NCBI GenBank assembly: GCA_021464245.1
Contig: JADCRB010000006.1
Span: forward strand, 3,958,280-4,022,279
DNA from: Carallia brachiata
Lineage: Eukaryota > Streptophyta > Magnoliopsida > Malpighiales > Rhizophoraceae
Direction: 5' to 3'
DNA length: 64,000 nt
The translations under genes were made by a program, and so were the position numbers. Within the stretch, counting starts at the first letter, position 1; every line of letters starts with the position of its first letter. The notes beneath the pieces were generated by a model, which was given only the letters and a program-made list of their open reading frames with translations, made no database searches and was not told the DNA's origin. Positions 62,215 to 64,000 of this stretch are shown here, one piece after another.

Positions 62215-62420
62215 AATTACAATGACTCAAAAGAATCTGTCTCAATAATTGTGTCCTGATGGCCCATTTCCCAACAAATTTCAAGAACGCCCGCTGAATC
62301 TACGAAACCCATCTGCGAAATGCTTTTGGAATCTCTCAAAGCCGGAATTTTCGAGGTTCGGCTGTGAACAATGTCTAACATATACAGGGCCAAAGACGGA
62401 ATTTTCTCGCACATGCCTTG
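62215..62420 (-). pseudogene. Possible coding remnant, unidentified
   Basis: The minus strand reads MCEKIPSLALYMLDIVHSRT, then SKIPALRDSKSISQMGFVDS and further to a TAA at about 62217. The composition is protein-like and less AT-rich than the flanks. It contains a short internal repeat (EKIPSLAL and SKIPALRD). No intron-linked exons were seen and no family is recognised. It could be a gene fragment or a transposon piece. Confidence 0.3.
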
Positions 62421-64000
62421 GACTGACTAAATGTTTTCTTTGTTTGTGTTTCCTTTTGTCTGTCCTCTATGTTGGAAACTTGAAATCTGGTCACCCAGAA
62501 AGACCAAGACAAAGAATGTTTCTTAACAAATTAAGAATAATAAAATACGATGCAAATTAGAGAGGTTCAGGCCCACTAATCTCTCAATTAAACTAAGAGA
62601 GAACAGCTGTTTCCTAGTATTTACTTGAGTTGGATTATATATATACTGTACTATAACCAACACAATTATTAATTGGAAAAAGTTAGGTGTCTTCAGACTT
62701 TGTACCGAGACACCTAACCGAGTCATACAAAATTAATTTGTTTAGGAGTGTTCCTTTCTTTGGCAGTAGTGATAGAATTGTGCTTATGTATAGATACAAT
62801 GATAATGAAAACATATATTAAAGGGACCGAAAATTGGTTCAGAAAACAATAATCAAAGGGTTGGTGGGTAGAGGATTTTAGCCTTTTTCTCTGTAAAAAA
62901 AAAATAATAATAATATTACACCTTTTTGACCTCATATGTGTCATAGAATATGTAATAAAAATGACTGTATATGCAACAAGTTAAATAGGATATGTGACTA
63001 ACTATAAAAAAATAAAATGACGCTTGTTGGGTAGTTTAGTACCTTTAAGAGAGAAATTAAATTTAAAAATAATGATCATAACAATTTAGCATAAGCGAAG
63101 TCACGCTGGAAAAATTATCATCTCTGGCTATTTCTTTTTGCCAACCCATCAATGCCCTAAATCACAAGGATGTCCTAATTCATCTACCAAAAAAAAATTT
63201 GTTATGCAAGTTATAAGCACATATCAAAAGAAAATTATGCCAAGTAGGTGTATTCTCTAGTTTTTTCCCCTCAATTTGTTTTCAATGTTGATGATTTATC
63301 TGTAAATTATTTGGTTATAATATTAAAAGTCAAGTATTTGAATTAAAATTAGTAGTAGGACAATGATTATGGAAATAAAGGCCATATGTACATGTGTATG
63401 ACAGCCCTTAGCACCTCAAGGAAAAAATTAATGAAAAAACACAGAAATTCTCATAGGTGGGTGGGATCTAAACAGGTTCCATTTTCTGTTTTTTATTTCT
63501 CAATGTTTGTATCGAATTGTCTGGTTGCTATGTGAAAGAGACGTGCGAGTATCTTGGGAAAAATGTTTCTAAAATTGAATTATTTTTAGAACATTGCTAC
63601 AACACTTAAGAAATTATATAGTAACAATATAAGAGCAGTAAAGTAATTTTTTAATGTCTAATTTTATTTATTTATGGGATAAGATGAGATTTTATTGATC
63701 TACATTTTTTGTGGTTATTATCTTACTCTTTGTTGTTATTTATATATATATATTTGTTGTTATTAGTTTCTATTATATTCTACGGACAATGAAAGAATTT
63801 GAAGATGAAAAGTGAAAGCTGAGAAGACAATAAAATCCTCATAAAAAACAAATATTTCGACCACCACTAAGAAAATGTGCAATATAAAGCAATCAAATGA
63901 ATATTAAAAAGGGAGAAAATTAAAATCATGATTAAACAAGGAATTTTTATGTATTTCTTTATTCTTATAAATTCTGTACTTTCATTTCAAAATTAAATTT
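62420..64000. other. AT-rich spacer to window end
   Basis: Only homopolymers and a short TA run at 63741-63751. No gene, RNA or clear repeat is visible. Confidence 0.5.

Overview
This is nuclear DNA of a flowering plant, most likely a eudicot. It is very AT-rich, with GT-AG multi-exon genes, long introns, many microsatellites and several layers of degraded transposons. I cannot name the species from the sequence. Only four protein-coding loci are supportable in 64 kb; most of the rest is transposon-derived or featureless AT-rich spacer.

Layout. (1) 1-6.5 kb is a nested repeat cluster: a dispersed repeat (second copy at 26.2-27.0 kb) interrupted by a 1.54-kb solo LTR, beside a dead minus-strand L1-type LINE. 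(2) 8.4-16.4 kb is a minus-strand DETOXIFICATION/MATE transporter gene with seven recognisable exons. Every exon is present, but three small indels break the frame. (3) 16.4-30 kb is gene-poor and holds SINEs, a long palindromic TIR element, tandem duplications and the second copy of the 5' repeat. (4) 30.5-35.8 kb is a minus-strand, seven-exon gene for a GPI-anchored SPARK-domain protein of the Arabidopsis At1g61900 type. It is intact (447 aa) and carries a Mutator-like MITE in intron 1. (5) 38.7-39.1 kb is a small intronless minus-strand gene for a 129-aa MGNC protein with a predicted lipid anchor. (6) 39.2-54.6 kb is gene-free and contains a hAT-type MITE with a perfect 8-bp target duplication. 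(7) 54.9-55.5 kb is an intronless plus-strand S40/DUF584 senescence-regulator gene, GC-rich against its surroundings. (8) 55.6-64 kb is gene-poor, with a hAT-like TIR repeat, a SINE, a TIR repeat related to one in the MATE gene, and a Tourist-like MITE flanked by TTA.

The four genes are separate transcription units, not a pathway or operon: a vacuolar or plasma-membrane antiporter, a cell-surface GPI protein, a membrane-tethered small protein and a nuclear senescence-associated protein. I found no CRISPR array, prokaryotic operon, tRNA or rRNA gene, organelle insertion or virus-derived gene, and no convincing new biological system. The best leads are the three-lesion MATE gene whose shifted segment stays open, the alternative C-terminus of the GPI gene, and mobile elements with readable target-site duplications.
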